Part shown: positions 46,186-58,811 of the stretch, in pieces
How the letters are laid out: the number at the start of each line of letters is the position of its first letter
Position numbering within the stretch: position 1 is the stretch's first letter
From: Kangiella sp. TOML190
GTDB lineage: Bacteria; Pseudomonadota; Gammaproteobacteria; Enterobacterales; Kangiellaceae
Direction of reading: 5' to 3'
Assembly (NCBI RefSeq): GCF_023706045.1
Contig: NZ_BQYL01000001.1
Span: forward strand, 1,488,001 to 1,552,000
DNA length: 64,000 nucleotides
Position numbers and translations under genes: made by a program
Notes under the pieces: model-generated
What the model saw: only the letters and a program-made list of their open reading frames with translations
Told to the model about the DNA's origin: nothing
Databases searched by the model: none

Positions 46186-47543
46186 TTAAACTCTTTGAAA
46201 CGGATAGACCGAACCAAGGTTTAAGATTTGTGTTAGTTCATCAAGTGCAGTTCTCGATTCAGTTAACAAACTCGGATCGGCTAAATCATCTTCAGTCAGA
46301 GTTTCGCGGTAATGCTTTTCAACCCAAGTATTTAACGAAGTGAATAAATCGTCCGACATGATCACACTTTGATTCATGGCCGCCATTTCGGCTTCGTTTA
46401 GCACGATACGCTGGCGCAAACAGGCAGGTCCGCCACCATTTTGCATAGATTGCTTAACGTCGTAAATTTTGACTTCTTTGATCGGAGTGTCTTGCTCGAC
46501 CAGCCAATCCAAATAGTCCTTAACCGACGTGATGGTTTCACATTCTCCAGGGCAAATCAGTACCATATCGCCTGAGGGTAAGGTCACCAGTTGGCTATTA
46601 AATAAGTAAGACTTTACGGCATCTTCTACCGGCACGTCGTTGGCGCCAACTTCTACTACGTGGAACTCTTCGCCATCAAAAGCACGCTCTAAATCGGTAT
46701 AAGTTTGCATTTGATTTAGGAAGGCTTTTTGGTGTGCAAACAACACATTACCATTACCTACCGAAATAACGTCATTATGGAATACGCCTTTATCAATCAC
46801 GCTGGGTGCTTGTTGGGCATAGACCACATTATCTATATCTAAACCGTGCAAACGGGCAACGGCTTGAGAGGCTTCAAAAGTTTGGCGCGCAGGGAATTTA
46901 TGCGGCGCAGGTTTCGAGGCATCAAAAGCATATTTACCATAGACGAAAAAGTGCACCCCTTTTTTGCCATAACCTTTGCTCGAATTAACATCCACAAAAC
47001 GGGTATGGTTGGCGGCGCCTTCATCACCAAAATGATCGCCATTGGGCAGCGCAGGGTGGTGAGCAAAATATTTATCGTCACTAAACATAGCCTTTAAAAT
47101 ACGACCAGTAGTCGGGTGCTCAATCGAGCGATGAAATTTATTGGCAAGATTTGCTGGCGTAAAGTGTACTTTCTCATCAGCCGTATCGCTTGATGGTGCC
47201 ATGGTGCAAGCATTTGCAGTCCACATACTCGAGGCGGATGAGCAAGCGGCGAGCACTTTAGGTGCTTGTTTGGCAGCTTTAATGATCACTTGAGCATCAG
47301 TACCCGTAAAGCCTAGTTTGCGCAGGGTAAAGACATCAGGACGCTCCATAGGCGCAATCACGCCTTGCTTGAGACCTAAATCATGCAAAGCCTTCATTTT
47401 TTGCAAGCCTTGCAAGGCAGCTTCTTTAGGCTTAGCGATTAGGTTAGCGTTTGAGGTTGAAGCGACATTACCATGAGATAAGCCCGCATAGTTATGAGTT
47501 GGGCCAACTAAGCCATCAAAGTTAAATTCAAAAGCTTTGCTCA

Positions 47544-47544
<1 letters not shown>
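46186..47544 (-). CDS. astB: N-succinylarginine dihydrolase
   Basis: Second step of the AST arginine-degradation pathway: hydrolyses N2-succinylarginine to succinylornithine, CO2 and ammonia. Seen: 452 residues; [18 protein letters not shown] at the N-terminus; Cys in [16 protein letters not shown], matching the catalytic region; [14 protein letters not shown] and [13 protein letters not shown] typical of the family. Its ATG overlaps the astD stop by one base (TAATG), with AGGAG upstream inside astD. Confidence 0.97.
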
Positions 47545-50092
<2,548 letters not shown>

Positions 50093-50314
50093 AAATTCAT
50101 AAAATCCTTGTGTTTTTTGGTTTAAAAACCATACCGATCAGCGATCAGACCGATGATAATAAAAAAACTGGAGTTAAAAGGAAAGTGTCAGTTTGTAGCA
50201 AATTCTTGTCATTTTCCAGCTTAGACTAGAATTTTTACTGAAAAAGGTGGATTATATGCCGCATTAACCCTACCAATTTACAGAATTTACGACTTAATAT
50301 TCGATAGGTGATTT

Positions 50315-51532
50315 ATGTCTGATAGCTCAAAAGAATACAGCCGCGCCACTTTTGATGAAGTGATGGTGCCAAACTATAACCCAGCAGCCATTATTCCAGA
50401 AAAAGGAGAAGGCTCTAAAGTATGGGATCAAAATGGCAAAGACTATATTGATTTCGCCGGCGGTATTGCGGTTACGGCATTGGGGCATAACCACCCCGGC
50501 ATGATAAAAGCACTCAAAGAGCAGGCTGATAAAGTGTGGCATTTGAGCAATGTGTTTACTAATAAACCGGCACTTGAGTTGGCAGAAAAGTTAACGGATG
50601 CGACTTTTGCCGATAAAGTATTTTTCTGTAACTCTGGCGGCGAGGCGAATGAGGCTGCTTTCAAACTGGTGCGTAAATATGCTAACGATAATTTCCCTGA
50701 TCAGGGTAAAAATGAAATTATCGCTTTTAAACAATCTTTCCACGGACGTACCCTGTTTACCGTTTGTGTTGGTGGTCAGCCTAAATATACTCATGGCTTT
50801 GAGCCATTACCTGGCGGTATTTCGCATGGTGAATTCAACGATATCGAATCGCTAAAAGATTTAATTTCAGACAGAACTTGTGCGGTGGTGATGGAGCCGG
50901 TGCAGGGTGAAGGCGGTATTATTCCGGCCGATCCGGCTTTTGCAAAAGCTGCGCGCGACTTGTGTGATAAACACCAAGCATTATTGGTGTTTGACGAGGT
51001 GCAGACGGGGGTTGGAAGAACTGGCCATCTATATGCTTACCAAGGTTTGGGCGTAACCCCTGATATTTTAACGACTGCCAAAGCGATGGGCGGTGGTTTT
51101 CCTATTGGCGCCATGTTAACCACCGATAAGATTGCAAAAAGCATGGGTATCGGCACTCATGGCTCAACTTATGGCGGTAATCCGTTGGCTTGTGCGGTTT
51201 CTAATGTGGTGATTGATGAAATTAACAAACCTGAGGTGCTTGCTGCGGTAAAAACTAAAGGTGATAAGATTCGCGCGCGCCTGCAAGCGATTGGCAAAAA
51301 ATACGGTGTTTTTGATTCGGTTCGGGGCGAAGGTTTGTTAATCGGCGCTGTCACTAGCGAAAAATGGCAAGCTAAAGCGCGTGAGTTTTTAGTCTCAGGC
51401 TGGGAGCATGGAGTCATGTGCTTAGTGGCTGGCCCCAGTGTGGTGCGTTTTGCGCCAGCGCTTAATATTACCGATGATGAAATAGAGTTAGGCTTAGATC
51501 GTTTTGAAAAAGCGGTAGCTGCTATCGTTTAA
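50315..51532 (+). CDS. astC: Succinylornithine transaminase (AstC/ArgD type)
   Basis: Third AST step; class-III PLP aminotransferase acting on succinylornithine, with possible acetylornithine activity. Seen: 405 residues; [59 protein letters not shown] lysine in [28 protein letters not shown]. It is transcribed away from astADB rather than leading an astCADBE operon. AstC versus ArgD cannot be separated by motif; the ast neighbours favour AstC. A strong terminator follows. Confidence 0.92.
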   Translation: MSDSSKEYSRATFDEVMVPNYNPAAIIPEKGEGSKVWDQNGKDYIDFAGGIAVTALGHNHPGMIKALKEQADKVWHLSNVFTNKPALELAEKLTDATFADKVFFCNSGGEANEAAFKLVRKYANDNFPDQGKNEIIAFKQSFHGRTLFTVCVGGQPKYTHGFEPLPGGISHGEFNDIESLKDLISDRTCAVVMEPVQGEGGIIPADPAFAKAARDLCDKHQALLVFDEVQTGVGRTGHLYAYQGLGVTPDILTTAKAMGGGFPIGAMLTTDKIAKSMGIGTHGSTYGGNPLACAVSNVVIDEINKPEVLAAVKTKGDKIRARLQAIGKKYGVFDSVRGEGLLIGAVTSEKWQAKAREFLVSGWEHGVMCLVAGPSVVRFAPALNITDDEIELGLDRFEKAVAAIV

Positions 51533-51550
51533 ACAATCTAGCCAGAAGCT

Positions 51551-51594
51551 TAACAAAAAAGCCCTTACGGTTCGCCATAAGGGCTTTTTTGTTA
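51551..51594 (+). terminator. Rho-independent terminator after astC
   Basis: A 17-bp stem from TAACAAAAAAGCCCTTA (51551-51567) to TAAGGGCTTTTTTGTTA (51578-51594) with a 10-base loop. It shares the AAGCCCTT/AAGGGCTT core of two other terminators in the window. Confidence 0.93.
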
Positions 51595-51630
51595 AAATGT
51601 GAAGTTGGTTAGCTAGATTCTATAGCTAAC

Positions 51631-51671
51631 TTGATCTAGGTCAGTTTTGATAGATCTCTTTTTCCTACACT
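51631..51671 (+). promoter_or_regulatory. Candidate FNR/Anr-activated promoter of ompW
   Basis: TTGATCTAGGTCAG at 51631-51644 matches the FNR box TTGAT-N4-ATCAA fully on the left and 3 of 5 on the right. A -10 TACACT sits at 51666-51671. A start 7-8 bases on would put the box centre at about -41, the class II activator position. ompW is FNR-controlled in E. coli. Confidence 0.55.
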
Positions 51672-51724
51672 ATCCAGAGTAAACACAGTATTGATTGTAA
51701 TAAAGTAGGAAAGAGGCGTTATTT

Positions 51725-52399
51725 ATGAAACATTCTTTAAAGGTTGTAGCTACAGCTGTTGTAGGTTCTTTGGCGATTAACGGGTTGGTTCAAGCCGCAG
51801 GCCATCAAGAAGGTGATTTTATTCTTCGGGTGGGTGCTGCTTACGTTAGCCCAAACGATGATAGCTCTAATGTTTTAAGTGACAATGATGGAGTCGAAGT
51901 GGATGGTGCCTTAGGATTAGGTTTCAGTGGCACTTGGATGTTCGCTGATCAATGGGGCTTTGAGATTTTAGCCGCGCTGCCTTTTGAACATGATATTGAT
52001 GGCACCGGTGATTTATCTGGTGTTTCGATTGGCTCCGTGAAACATTTACCACCAACTTTTAGTGTTCAATTCTACCCTGATGTACAAAGTGACTATTTCA
52101 TTCCTTACTTTGGATTAGGCCTAAATTACACAACCTTTACCGACGAAGATACCGATTCTGAGTTAGAAGCCGCTTTAGGATCAAATGATGTGGATCTAGA
52201 CTTGGATGACTCTTTTGGGATTGCTGCGCAAATTGGCGCTGACTGGAAAATTAGTGATGACTTATATTTCAATACGTCTTTGTGGTATATGCAGATAGAT
52301 ACCGATGCTGACGTTAAGGTTGATGGTGTCGTTGCTACCACCGTTGATGTGGATATTGATCCTTGGGTTGCCATGATTGGACTATCATGGAAGTTCTAA
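51725..52399 (+). CDS. ompW: OmpW family outer-membrane protein
   Basis: Small eight-stranded beta-barrel with a hydrophobic lateral channel, linked in relatives to hydrophobic compound uptake and to anaerobic or osmotic adaptation. Seen: 224 residues; signal peptide (1 to about 25, ending LVQAA); the OmpW-type GDFILRVGAAYVSPNDDSS start of the barrel; FEILAALPFEHDI; LPPTFSVQFYP; PYFGLGLNYTTF; and a final strand PWVAMIGLSWKF ending in Phe. One loop is unusually Asp-rich (DLDLDDS, DTDADVKVDG), which fits a saline habitat. Confidence 0.95.
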   Translation: MKHSLKVVATAVVGSLAINGLVQAAGHQEGDFILRVGAAYVSPNDDSSNVLSDNDGVEVDGALGLGFSGTWMFADQWGFEILAALPFEHDIDGTGDLSGVSIGSVKHLPPTFSVQFYPDVQSDYFIPYFGLGLNYTTFTDEDTDSELEAALGSNDVDLDLDDSFGIAAQIGADWKISDDLYFNTSLWYMQIDTDADVKVDGVVATTVDVDIDPWVAMIGLSWKF

Positions 52400-52450
52400 T
52401 AAGGTCAGTTAAAAATCGGATCAAAAGCTAAAAAGTAGTTAAGCGTTAAC

Positions 52451-52479
52451 AAAAAAGCACCATCAATTGGTGCTTTTTT
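52451..52479 (+). terminator. Rho-independent terminator after ompW
   Basis: AAAAAAGCACCA / TGGTGCTTTTTT stem with a five-base loop and a T run. Confidence 0.9.
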
Positions 52480-52607
52480 ATATCGCCTGATTTTTTATAA
52501 GACTAGGCCGATAAATTGAATGAGCCAAGGTCTTAAGGTAAGATCGTTCGTTCATAAAGGTAGGCTTTACTGCATTATTTTTAGTTCATGCCTCAAGGAC
52601 TTTAATC

Positions 52608-53624
52608 ATGGCAAAAAGCAAAATTTTAGTTACGGGTTGCGCTGGTTTTATTGGATTCCACGTGGCTAAGCAATTGCTAGACAGTGGCATTGAAGTTTTT
52701 GGACTGGATAATATCAATGATTATTACTCGGTGGAACTAAAGCAAGACCGACTCAATATTTTGCGCGATTATGCCCAGTTCGAATTTGCCAAAATAGATG
52801 TAGCGGATACCCAGAGTATTGAAAAGCTAGCACGCGAGCAGCAGTTTGAGGTTATTATCCATTTGGCAGCTCAAGCGGGAGTTCGTTATTCTATTGACCA
52901 CCCGCATGAATATTCGAAGAGTAATTTAGTAGGATTTGTTAACATTCTGGAGCTTGCCAGAACCCAACGGGTTAAGCATCTGCTTTATGCCTCTTCAAGC
53001 TCTGTTTATGGACTCAATTCGCAATTGCCTTATTCCCCCGATAATGCGGTTGATCATCCTATTTCATTGTACGCCGCGACTAAGAAATCCAATGAGTTAA
53101 TGGCTCATACTTATTCGCATTTATATCAAATAGCGACCACCGGCATGCGTTTTTTCACAGTGTATGGCCCCTGGGGCAGGCCCGATATGGCGCCAATGAA
53201 ATTCGCCTCAGCGATTAGTAAAGGTAAAACCATAGATATTTATAACCATGGTGAGATGAGCCGTGACTTTACTTATATTGATGATGTGGTAGAAGGCGTG
53301 ATTCGGTTAATTGATAAGCCACCTGCAGCGGATCTAGAGTGGTCAAGCCAGCCCAAACCATCAAGCAGTTGTAACCCCTATAGAGTGGTCAATATTGGCT
53401 ATGGAAACCCAATACAATTGTTAGACTTTGTCGAATTACTGGAAGAATCTTTATCGGTAGCAGCAAATAAAAACTTTTTACCCATGCAAGATGGGGATGT
53501 GCAAAAAACTTGGGCCGACACCGACTCCTTGTATGAAATAACCGGTTATAAACCCCAAGTCGCGCTCGATAAAGGCATCGAAATTTTTGCCGATTGGTTC
53601 AAGCGTTACTATTTAGTATCTTAA
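52608..53624 (+). CDS. NAD-dependent epimerase, UDP-glucuronate 4-epimerase-like
   Basis: Extended SDR enzyme predicted to interconvert UDP-glucuronate and UDP-galacturonate for surface polysaccharide. Seen: 338 residues; NAD-site VTGCAGFIGFHVA; DNINDYYSVELKQDRL (family marker); HLAAQAGVRYSIDHP; catalytic region ASSSSVYG and YAATKKSNE (Tyr-x3-Lys); RFFTVYGPWGRPDMAPMKF; RDFTYIDDVVEG. It is isolated, with no other polysaccharide genes around, so its product may serve lipopolysaccharide or capsule made elsewhere. Its stop directly abuts the stop of the convergent orphan gene. Confidence 0.88.
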   Translation: MAKSKILVTGCAGFIGFHVAKQLLDSGIEVFGLDNINDYYSVELKQDRLNILRDYAQFEFAKIDVADTQSIEKLAREQQFEVIIHLAAQAGVRYSIDHPHEYSKSNLVGFVNILELARTQRVKHLLYASSSSVYGLNSQLPYSPDNAVDHPISLYAATKKSNELMAHTYSHLYQIATTGMRFFTVYGPWGRPDMAPMKFASAISKGKTIDIYNHGEMSRDFTYIDDVVEGVIRLIDKPPAADLEWSSQPKPSSSCNPYRVVNIGYGNPIQLLDFVELLEESLSVAANKNFLPMQDGDVQKTWADTDSLYEITGYKPQVALDKGIEIFADWFKRYYLVS

Positions 53625-53957
53625 TTAAAAGTTGGGTTCATTTACGATAACGGTATCGATAATACAATTTGGATCATTAGGTTCATGCTTCCTTAATCCA
53701 GGGACATAGATATACTTACCTGCGAGGTTTAATATCCAACCACTAGCATGGTGATTTGTCATCTTTGGATCGTTGATGTAAACATCTTCGCAAGAATTAT
53801 GTATAGCGGCTAGCCCTAGGAAAGAAGACTCGCCGGAAGGTACGTCTCTATGGTAACACTCTTTCCAAGAGACAGAGTGGAATGGTTGGGCTTTACCGAT
53901 ATTGGTAATATTTAACATGGTAGTTAGAATACAGAAAAAAAATACTTGATTAAACAT
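53625..53957 (-). CDS. Small secreted protein, unknown
   Basis: Not recognised. Seen: 110 residues; hydrophobic signal-like N-terminus (about 1-23, ending GKA); four Cys in all, three in the mature part (KECYHRD, NSCEDVY, PNCIIDT); and Asn/Pro/His-rich content. GGGAGAG lies about six bases before the ATG, which supports a real gene. AT-rich relative to its neighbours. Its stop codon immediately adjoins that of the convergent epimerase gene. A second small secreted AT-rich gene lies 263 bases away and divergent. Confidence 0.6.
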   Translation of the reverse strand: MFNQVFFFCILTTMLNITNIGKAQPFHSVSWKECYHRDVPSGESSFLGLAAIHNSCEDVYINDPKMTNHHASGWILNLAGKYIYVPGLRKHEPNDPNCIIDTVIVNEPNF

Positions 53958-54220
53958 AACACTCTCCCAGATATACTATTCTTAAACTAAATTGCAACTT
54001 CTAACTCTCAATGTCAAAGCGTAAATACGCAAATTGTCCTTTTGATTATATTTTTTGTCTTTATGTTTATACTGAAGAAATTTAACTAGCTTTTTAGTCC
54101 GTATTTTTATTTCAATAGTCCTGCTTACAACATTTCGAAGTGTCAAATTAACATAAGATAACTGTTGTCTTACATCTAGTATAGACATTTAAACTTTTTT
54201 ACTAAAAAAGAGGAAATCAC

Positions 54221-54649
54221 ATGAAAAAATTAATTCATATAGCTATAGCTTTCTCTAGCTTAGTATTAGCAAGTGCTAGTGCTACAGAACTTCAATCATC
54301 TCAGTCTTCGAATAATTTGTCGGCAGCCACTGGCGCCTGTTATATAGATACGCCGAGATTTGATAGGCTACGCCCTAACAAATGTTATGGAATAACATCG
54401 CCAGGAGGTCAATCAATTGCTACATTTGGTGTTTTAGGGTTAGATCAAAGCTCCGGTCAATTTACTGTTCAGTATCTAGGGGGCACTTGCGATACTATCT
54501 TATATACAACACAGGAAGGTTTGGTTTGTAATAGAGTTATTTACGCAGGCCAGAATTTAACCCAGAGAGCCAAAGTAACTGATAATACAACCGGTCAATC
54601 CAAAACTGTCACAGCCACAGCTATTTACTTTTCAGAGCCTGGCTTTTAA
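54221..54649 (+). CDS. Small secreted cysteine-containing protein, unknown
   Basis: Not recognised. Seen: 142 residues; clear signal peptide (1 to about 21, ending ASA-TE); mature part with four Cys (GACYIDT, NKCYGIT, GGTCDT, LVCNRV) that could form two disulfides; Ser/Thr/Gly-rich beta-type sequence. AGAGGAA lies upstream of the ATG and a terminator follows, so it is probably expressed as a single gene. AT-rich. It might be an extracellular or periplasmic effector, but nothing in the sequence shows function. Confidence 0.7.
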   Translation: MKKLIHIAIAFSSLVLASASATELQSSQSSNNLSAATGACYIDTPRFDRLRPNKCYGITSPGGQSIATFGVLGLDQSSGQFTVQYLGGTCDTILYTTQEGLVCNRVIYAGQNLTQRAKVTDNTTGQSKTVTATAIYFSEPGF

Positions 54650-54707
54650 TCTGAAAGTTTGGATATAATAACAAATTAAATGATATTAGCTCTACAATTC
54701 AATGTTT

Positions 54708-54734
54708 AAAACCCTTAGTATTAAGGGTTTTTTT
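54708..54734 (+). terminator. Rho-independent terminator after the small secreted gene
   Basis: AAAACCCTTA / TAAGGGTTTT stem with a GTAT loop, then further Ts. 59 bases after the stop codon. Confidence 0.88.
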
Positions 54735-54872
54735 ATACTATTCTTTTTAAATTGCTGATAAAAATGCAGCGATTTTGTGGTATTTGAAAAATTACTTCTT
54801 ATAAATCTATTGATGTTCAAACTAATCAAAGCATTTGAAGCTTGATCTTAATTTATTTTTGACTGGTTAACT

Positions 54873-57800
54873 CTAGAGCAATAAAAATTTAGAGGGTGTA
54901 ACGCCAAATTTAGCTTTAAAGCATTGCGTAAAATGTGATGCTGAATTAAAACCACAAAGTTCAGAAATTATATTGACTTGTTTGCCTGTTGATAATAATT
55001 CCGCACCTTTTTCTAAACGGTAGTTTCTCAATATGTCCATTGGGTTTTGGTTAACAAGAGCTTTCAATTTTCTTTGTAACTGGCGTTCGCTAACTGCCAT
55101 ATCAGCAGCTAGCATGGAGCGTTTACAGTTACAGTCTTGGTAGTGTTTTTCCAGTAACGAATCAAATCGATTTAAAAAAGCTTGTTCTTTCCCGGTAAGT
55201 TTGATCTGAGTACTAACCTCTGAAGCTCGTTGTAAAGTTAGATTTTCTTTTATAAGTTGCCTTATAGAAATAATATTTTCAACTCTAGTTCTTAGCTCTT
55301 GCTCGTCAAACGGTTTGGTCATGTAATCATCGATGTTTTCGTTCCAACCTTGGATCCGCGATTCTTTATCGCCTTTAGCTGTCAAAAGAATCAGCGGGAT
55401 GTGCGAGGTGATGGTGTCATCTCTTAAGCGTTTAGCAACCTCATAACCGTCAATCCCGGGCATCATAATGTCACTTATAATCAGATCTGGCACTTGGCGC
55501 TTAGCGACTTCAATACCGGCTTCGCCTCTATCGGCACTAATGCAGTGATAACTTGGGCTGAGCACTTCAGTAACGTAGTCCCTCATGTCAGGGTTGTCGT
55601 CAATAATAAGTACCAACTCTTGTTGCTCATCAGAAAAAGCGGGGTCCTGGCGTTGGGGTATTTCACTGTCGCTACTTATGTCGGTGTGGGTTAAATGTTC
55701 AATGGCCTTTATGGAATGGGTATCCGGCAAAGCCGCCTGCTCGGTGGTCGGCAGATTAAGAATAAAGGCGGAGCCTTGGCCTGCTGTAGATTCGAGGCTG
55801 ATCTGTCCTTCATGTGCCAAGGTAAGTTCTTTTACAATGGATAGCCCAATACCAGTGCCGGCGATGTCAGAGGTTTGATCTAAACGGACAAAGCGCTCAA
55901 AAATATCGTCTTGCTGCGCTTTGGTCATGCCCACGCCGGTATCGTTAATTTTGATCTGAATACGCTTATCTAGCAGTTTAGAGCTGACGGTGACCCTACC
56001 GCCATCTGGGGTGTATTTGATGGCGTTGGAGAGAAGGTTACCGACCATGACTTCTATCGCATCGTACGCAGCCATAACATTGGTATCTTTATCCAAGGTC
56101 AGGTAGAGCTCAATTTGCTTGCTTTGAGCTAATGGCATAAAAGAATCGACAATGGCTTCAAGAGCGGGGTTAATGGCATACGGTACTTTATTGATAGTGT
56201 CTTCTTTTTTTAGCTCAGTGAGCTTTAAGATTTGCTCGACCATGCCTAACAGGCGGCTGGCATTGCGCTGAATCATTTGTAGGTGCTTCGGGTTTTTTGG
56301 TGAGTCCAGAGCTTTAAGCTCTTTCTCCAGAGGCCCAAGAATTAAGGTTAGCGGCGTTCTAAACTCGTGGGAGATATTGGCAAACAGCTCATTTTTACGC
56401 TCGAGGAGGGATTCAATCACGTTTTTCTGCGTTTCAATTTCTTTAGTGCGAGCGGCCACTTCCAACTCTAGCTCGCGAGAGCGAGCAATGGCTGCCTGAG
56501 TGCGATACCGAATAAACCACACAATACTGCTCAGAAACAGCACGCCATAAATCGTAAAAGCCCACCAAGACAACCAAGGCGCGGGATGAACTCGAATTTT
56601 CAGTGCAACGTTATCGTCATCCAGCGACCAGATACCATCTTTATTAGCAGCTTTGACTCGAAATGTGTAATCGCCAGGTGATAAATTGGTGAAGGTTGCG
56701 GTACGATTGTTAGCGTCCGTCGCCACCCAGTCGTCATGGAAACCTTCGAGCTTGTACTGATATTGATTACGCATGGGATCTGCATAATGCAGCCCTGCGA
56801 ACTCGAAGCCGATGACATAGTCTCGATGGCCAATATCCATTTCATCGAGATACTCAATCGGTTTATCGATCCCAAAGCCCTCGTAGTTCTCGCCTGGTAC
56901 CACTTCCTCATTAAAACGGGTCAGCTTGGTCAGCGTCACCTTTGGCGGCACTAAGTTATCCTTAATATCCTCGGGATAAAAAGCATTAAAACCATTACGA
57001 CCACCAAAATAAAGCTTACCGTCGGGGGATTTAGCGGCAGCGCGGAGAGCAAAAGTAGTATTTTTTAAACCGTCGGTAGCCGTATAAACATTAATATGAC
57101 CTGATTTTAAATTAATTTTATACAAGCCACTGGTGCTACTGATCCAAAAGGTATTAGCTTTATTACTGGCTAGTAGTTTTAAAATATAGATAGAGTTGTT
57201 TTTTTTGCCTAGAGACCACTTTTTAATTAGGCTGCCATCCGCTGCAAGCTGGAAAATTCTATTATAACTGGTGGCTAACACGGTTTCTCCAAACATACTT
57301 AAGGAAGACATATTAGCAGCGAGAATTTTAGTTAAAGATTTAGTATCTAGAGAAGAATTAATAGAAAACAGGCCTGCATTAGTGGCAAGCAAATAAGAGT
57401 CGTTAAACTCTAAAATGTCAGTAACAAATAGGTTATTTATAAGGTGGCTATCGAGTCGTTTGAAACTACCTAGAGTGGTATCAAACATAAATAACCCTTT
57501 AGATGAACCGATTAGATACTCTTCATTTGCATGAGGGACTATTTTATAAGGTCGAACCGCGTTACTGATTTCAAAATGGCTGATTAATTGGTGTTCAAGA
57601 TTTGACACCTTCAATATGCCATAAGAAGTTGCAAGTAACCATTGATCGTTATCTTCATACAGGTCATAAACTACAAATACTTGCTGTTTAAATTGGTTTT
57701 TAAAAACGTGATCTAAAATCCAGCAATGATTGTTATTATGATCATAGAGAGACAGTTTATTTTGTGAAGATAAGACTATTGAATCATCATTGAGGCTAAA

Positions 57801-58811
57801 AATAGAAAATACAGAGTCATTATCATTACAGTGTGCTAATTGAGGCTTGCTTTCTAGCGATTCAAAATGCAAGGTTGACATGTTGATAGAGCTCAAGCCT
57901 TGAAAATTGCCGACGTATAAAGTCCCATCAGCTGTAAATTGTAGCGAGGTAATATTAGTATCCGTTGCATCAACACCTAGCTCGAAGCGCTTTATTAGCT
58001 TACCGTTACTGTATACTAGTAGCCCATCTTTAAAAGTTGCTACCCATAACTTATCGCCAGAAACTAGTATGTCGATAATAACAGTTTGTTTGTTTTGTCC
58101 AAAATGATGTTTAGCTTCTAAACTGGTATTATTAAGAGAGTACAGGCCTTTGTTGGTTCCTATGAACAATTCTTTGCCTAATATAGCCACCTTACGGATT
58201 ACTGTTTCTTGTAAAGGAAAATTTGGAAAAATGGTCTTAACAATTTTATGTTCATGATCCAAAATAAAGATATGAGATTCAGTGGTCAAAAGGGTTTGTG
58301 CTGAGTTTATATTGGATAGAGAGGTTATGTTTTTAGTAGAAAAAACTTTTAAGAAATTACTTTTTTCAGTATAACTTCTAAAATAAAGATCATTTTTTGT
58401 AGCCACCAAAACGCCATATTGATTACTGGTTATCCCAACAAGATCGGATAGGTTTTTATGGTTATAGGTTTCAAAAATACCATTTTTCAAGCTTTGAAGC
58501 GGACTGTCAGCAGCGTGAACCCACAAGTTACCTCTTGAATCAGCATGCAGTCTCTTTATTTGATTGCCTGCAAGAGCATGGTTCCCTGTGCTAGCAAAAT
58601 AGTTTTTAAACTTGATTCCATCAAAGCGAGATAAACCATTAGCCGTACCCACCCATAAAAAACCATGCATATCCTCTGTTAGCGACCAAACTCTATTATC
58701 GGCTAGTCCATCTGTACTGAAGTAATTTTTTGAGACTATGTTTTGCGTGAAAGCGTAAACCGGTAATAAGGTAATAAATAGAGTAAAGAGTCTGAGAAAA
58801 TAACTCCTCAT
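54873..58811 (-). CDS. One-piece hybrid two-component system (propeller sensor, histidine kinase, receiver, AraC regulator)
   Basis: Membrane sensor and DNA-binding regulator in a single chain, like Bacteroidetes HTCS. Seen: 1312 residues; signal peptide (1-22); periplasmic two-component propeller repeats to about 640 (for example DNRVWSLTEDMHGFLWVGT); Y_Y_Y domain near 690-745; membrane helix about 749-770; HisKA with His815 in NISHEFRTPL; HATPase with NLLSNAIKYTPDG and GTGIGLSIV; receiver with Asp1114 in ISDIMMPG; AraC helix-turn-helix about 1205-1312 ending HFTQCFKAKFGVTPSKF. Its ATG immediately follows the tesA stop. The kinase core is visibly GC-richer than sensor and output parts. The ligand and target genes are unknown. 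Confidence 0.95.
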   Translation of the reverse strand: MRSYFLRLFTLFITLLPVYAFTQNIVSKNYFSTDGLADNRVWSLTEDMHGFLWVGTANGLSRFDGIKFKNYFASTGNHALAGNQIKRLHADSRGNLWVHAADSPLQSLKNGIFETYNHKNLSDLVGITSNQYGVLVATKNDLYFRSYTEKSNFLKVFSTKNITSLSNINSAQTLLTTESHIFILDHEHKIVKTIFPNFPLQETVIRKVAILGKELFIGTNKGLYSLNNTSLEAKHHFGQNKQTVIIDILVSGDKLWVATFKDGLLVYSNGKLIKRFELGVDATDTNITSLQFTADGTLYVGNFQGLSSINMSTLHFESLESKPQLAHCNDNDSVFSIFSLNDDSIVLSSQNKLSLYDHNNNHCWILDHVFKNQFKQQVFVVYDLYEDNDQWLLATSYGILKVSNLEHQLISHFEISNAVRPYKIVPHANEEYLIGSSKGLFMFDTTLGSFKRLDSHLINNLFVTDILEFNDSYLLATNAGLFSINSSLDTKSLTKILAANMSSLSMFGETVLATSYNRIFQLAADGSLIKKWSLGKKNNSIYILKLLASNKANTFWISSTSGLYKINLKSGHINVYTATDGLKNTTFALRAAAKSPDGKLYFGGRNGFNAFYPEDIKDNLVPPKVTLTKLTRFNEEVVPGENYEGFGIDKPIEYLDEMDIGHRDYVIGFEFAGLHYADPMRNQYQYKLEGFHDDWVATDANNRTATFTNLSPGDYTFRVKAANKDGIWSLDDDNVALKIRVHPAPWLSWWAFTIYGVLFLSSIVWFIRYRTQAAIARSRELELEVAARTKEIETQKNVIESLLERKNELFANISHEFRTPLTLILGPLEKELKALDSPKNPKHLQMIQRNASRLLGMVEQILKLTELKKEDTINKVPYAINPALEAIVDSFMPLAQSKQIELYLTLDKDTNVMAAYDAIEVMVGNLLSNAIKYTPDGGRVTVSSKLLDKRIQIKINDTGVGMTKAQQDDIFERFVRLDQTSDIAGTGIGLSIVKELTLAHEGQISLESTAGQGSAFILNLPTTEQAALPDTHSIKAIEHLTHTDISSDSEIPQRQDPAFSDEQQELVLIIDDNPDMRDYVTEVLSPSYHCISADRGEAGIEVAKRQVPDLIISDIMMPGIDGYEVAKRLRDDTITSHIPLILLTAKGDKESRIQGWNENIDDYMTKPFDEQELRTRVENIISIRQLIKENLTLQRASEVSTQIKLTGKEQAFLNRFDSLLEKHYQDCNCKRSMLAADMAVSERQLQRKLKALVNQNPMDILRNYRLEKGAELLSTGKQVNIISELCGFNSASHFTQCFKAKFGVTPSKFLLL

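Noticed and set aside
53982-54188. 68-codon minus-strand reading frame between the two small secreted genes
   Set aside because: Low-complexity Lys/Arg/Leu-rich translation in very AT-rich DNA, no ribosome site, and it occupies the likely divergent promoter region.
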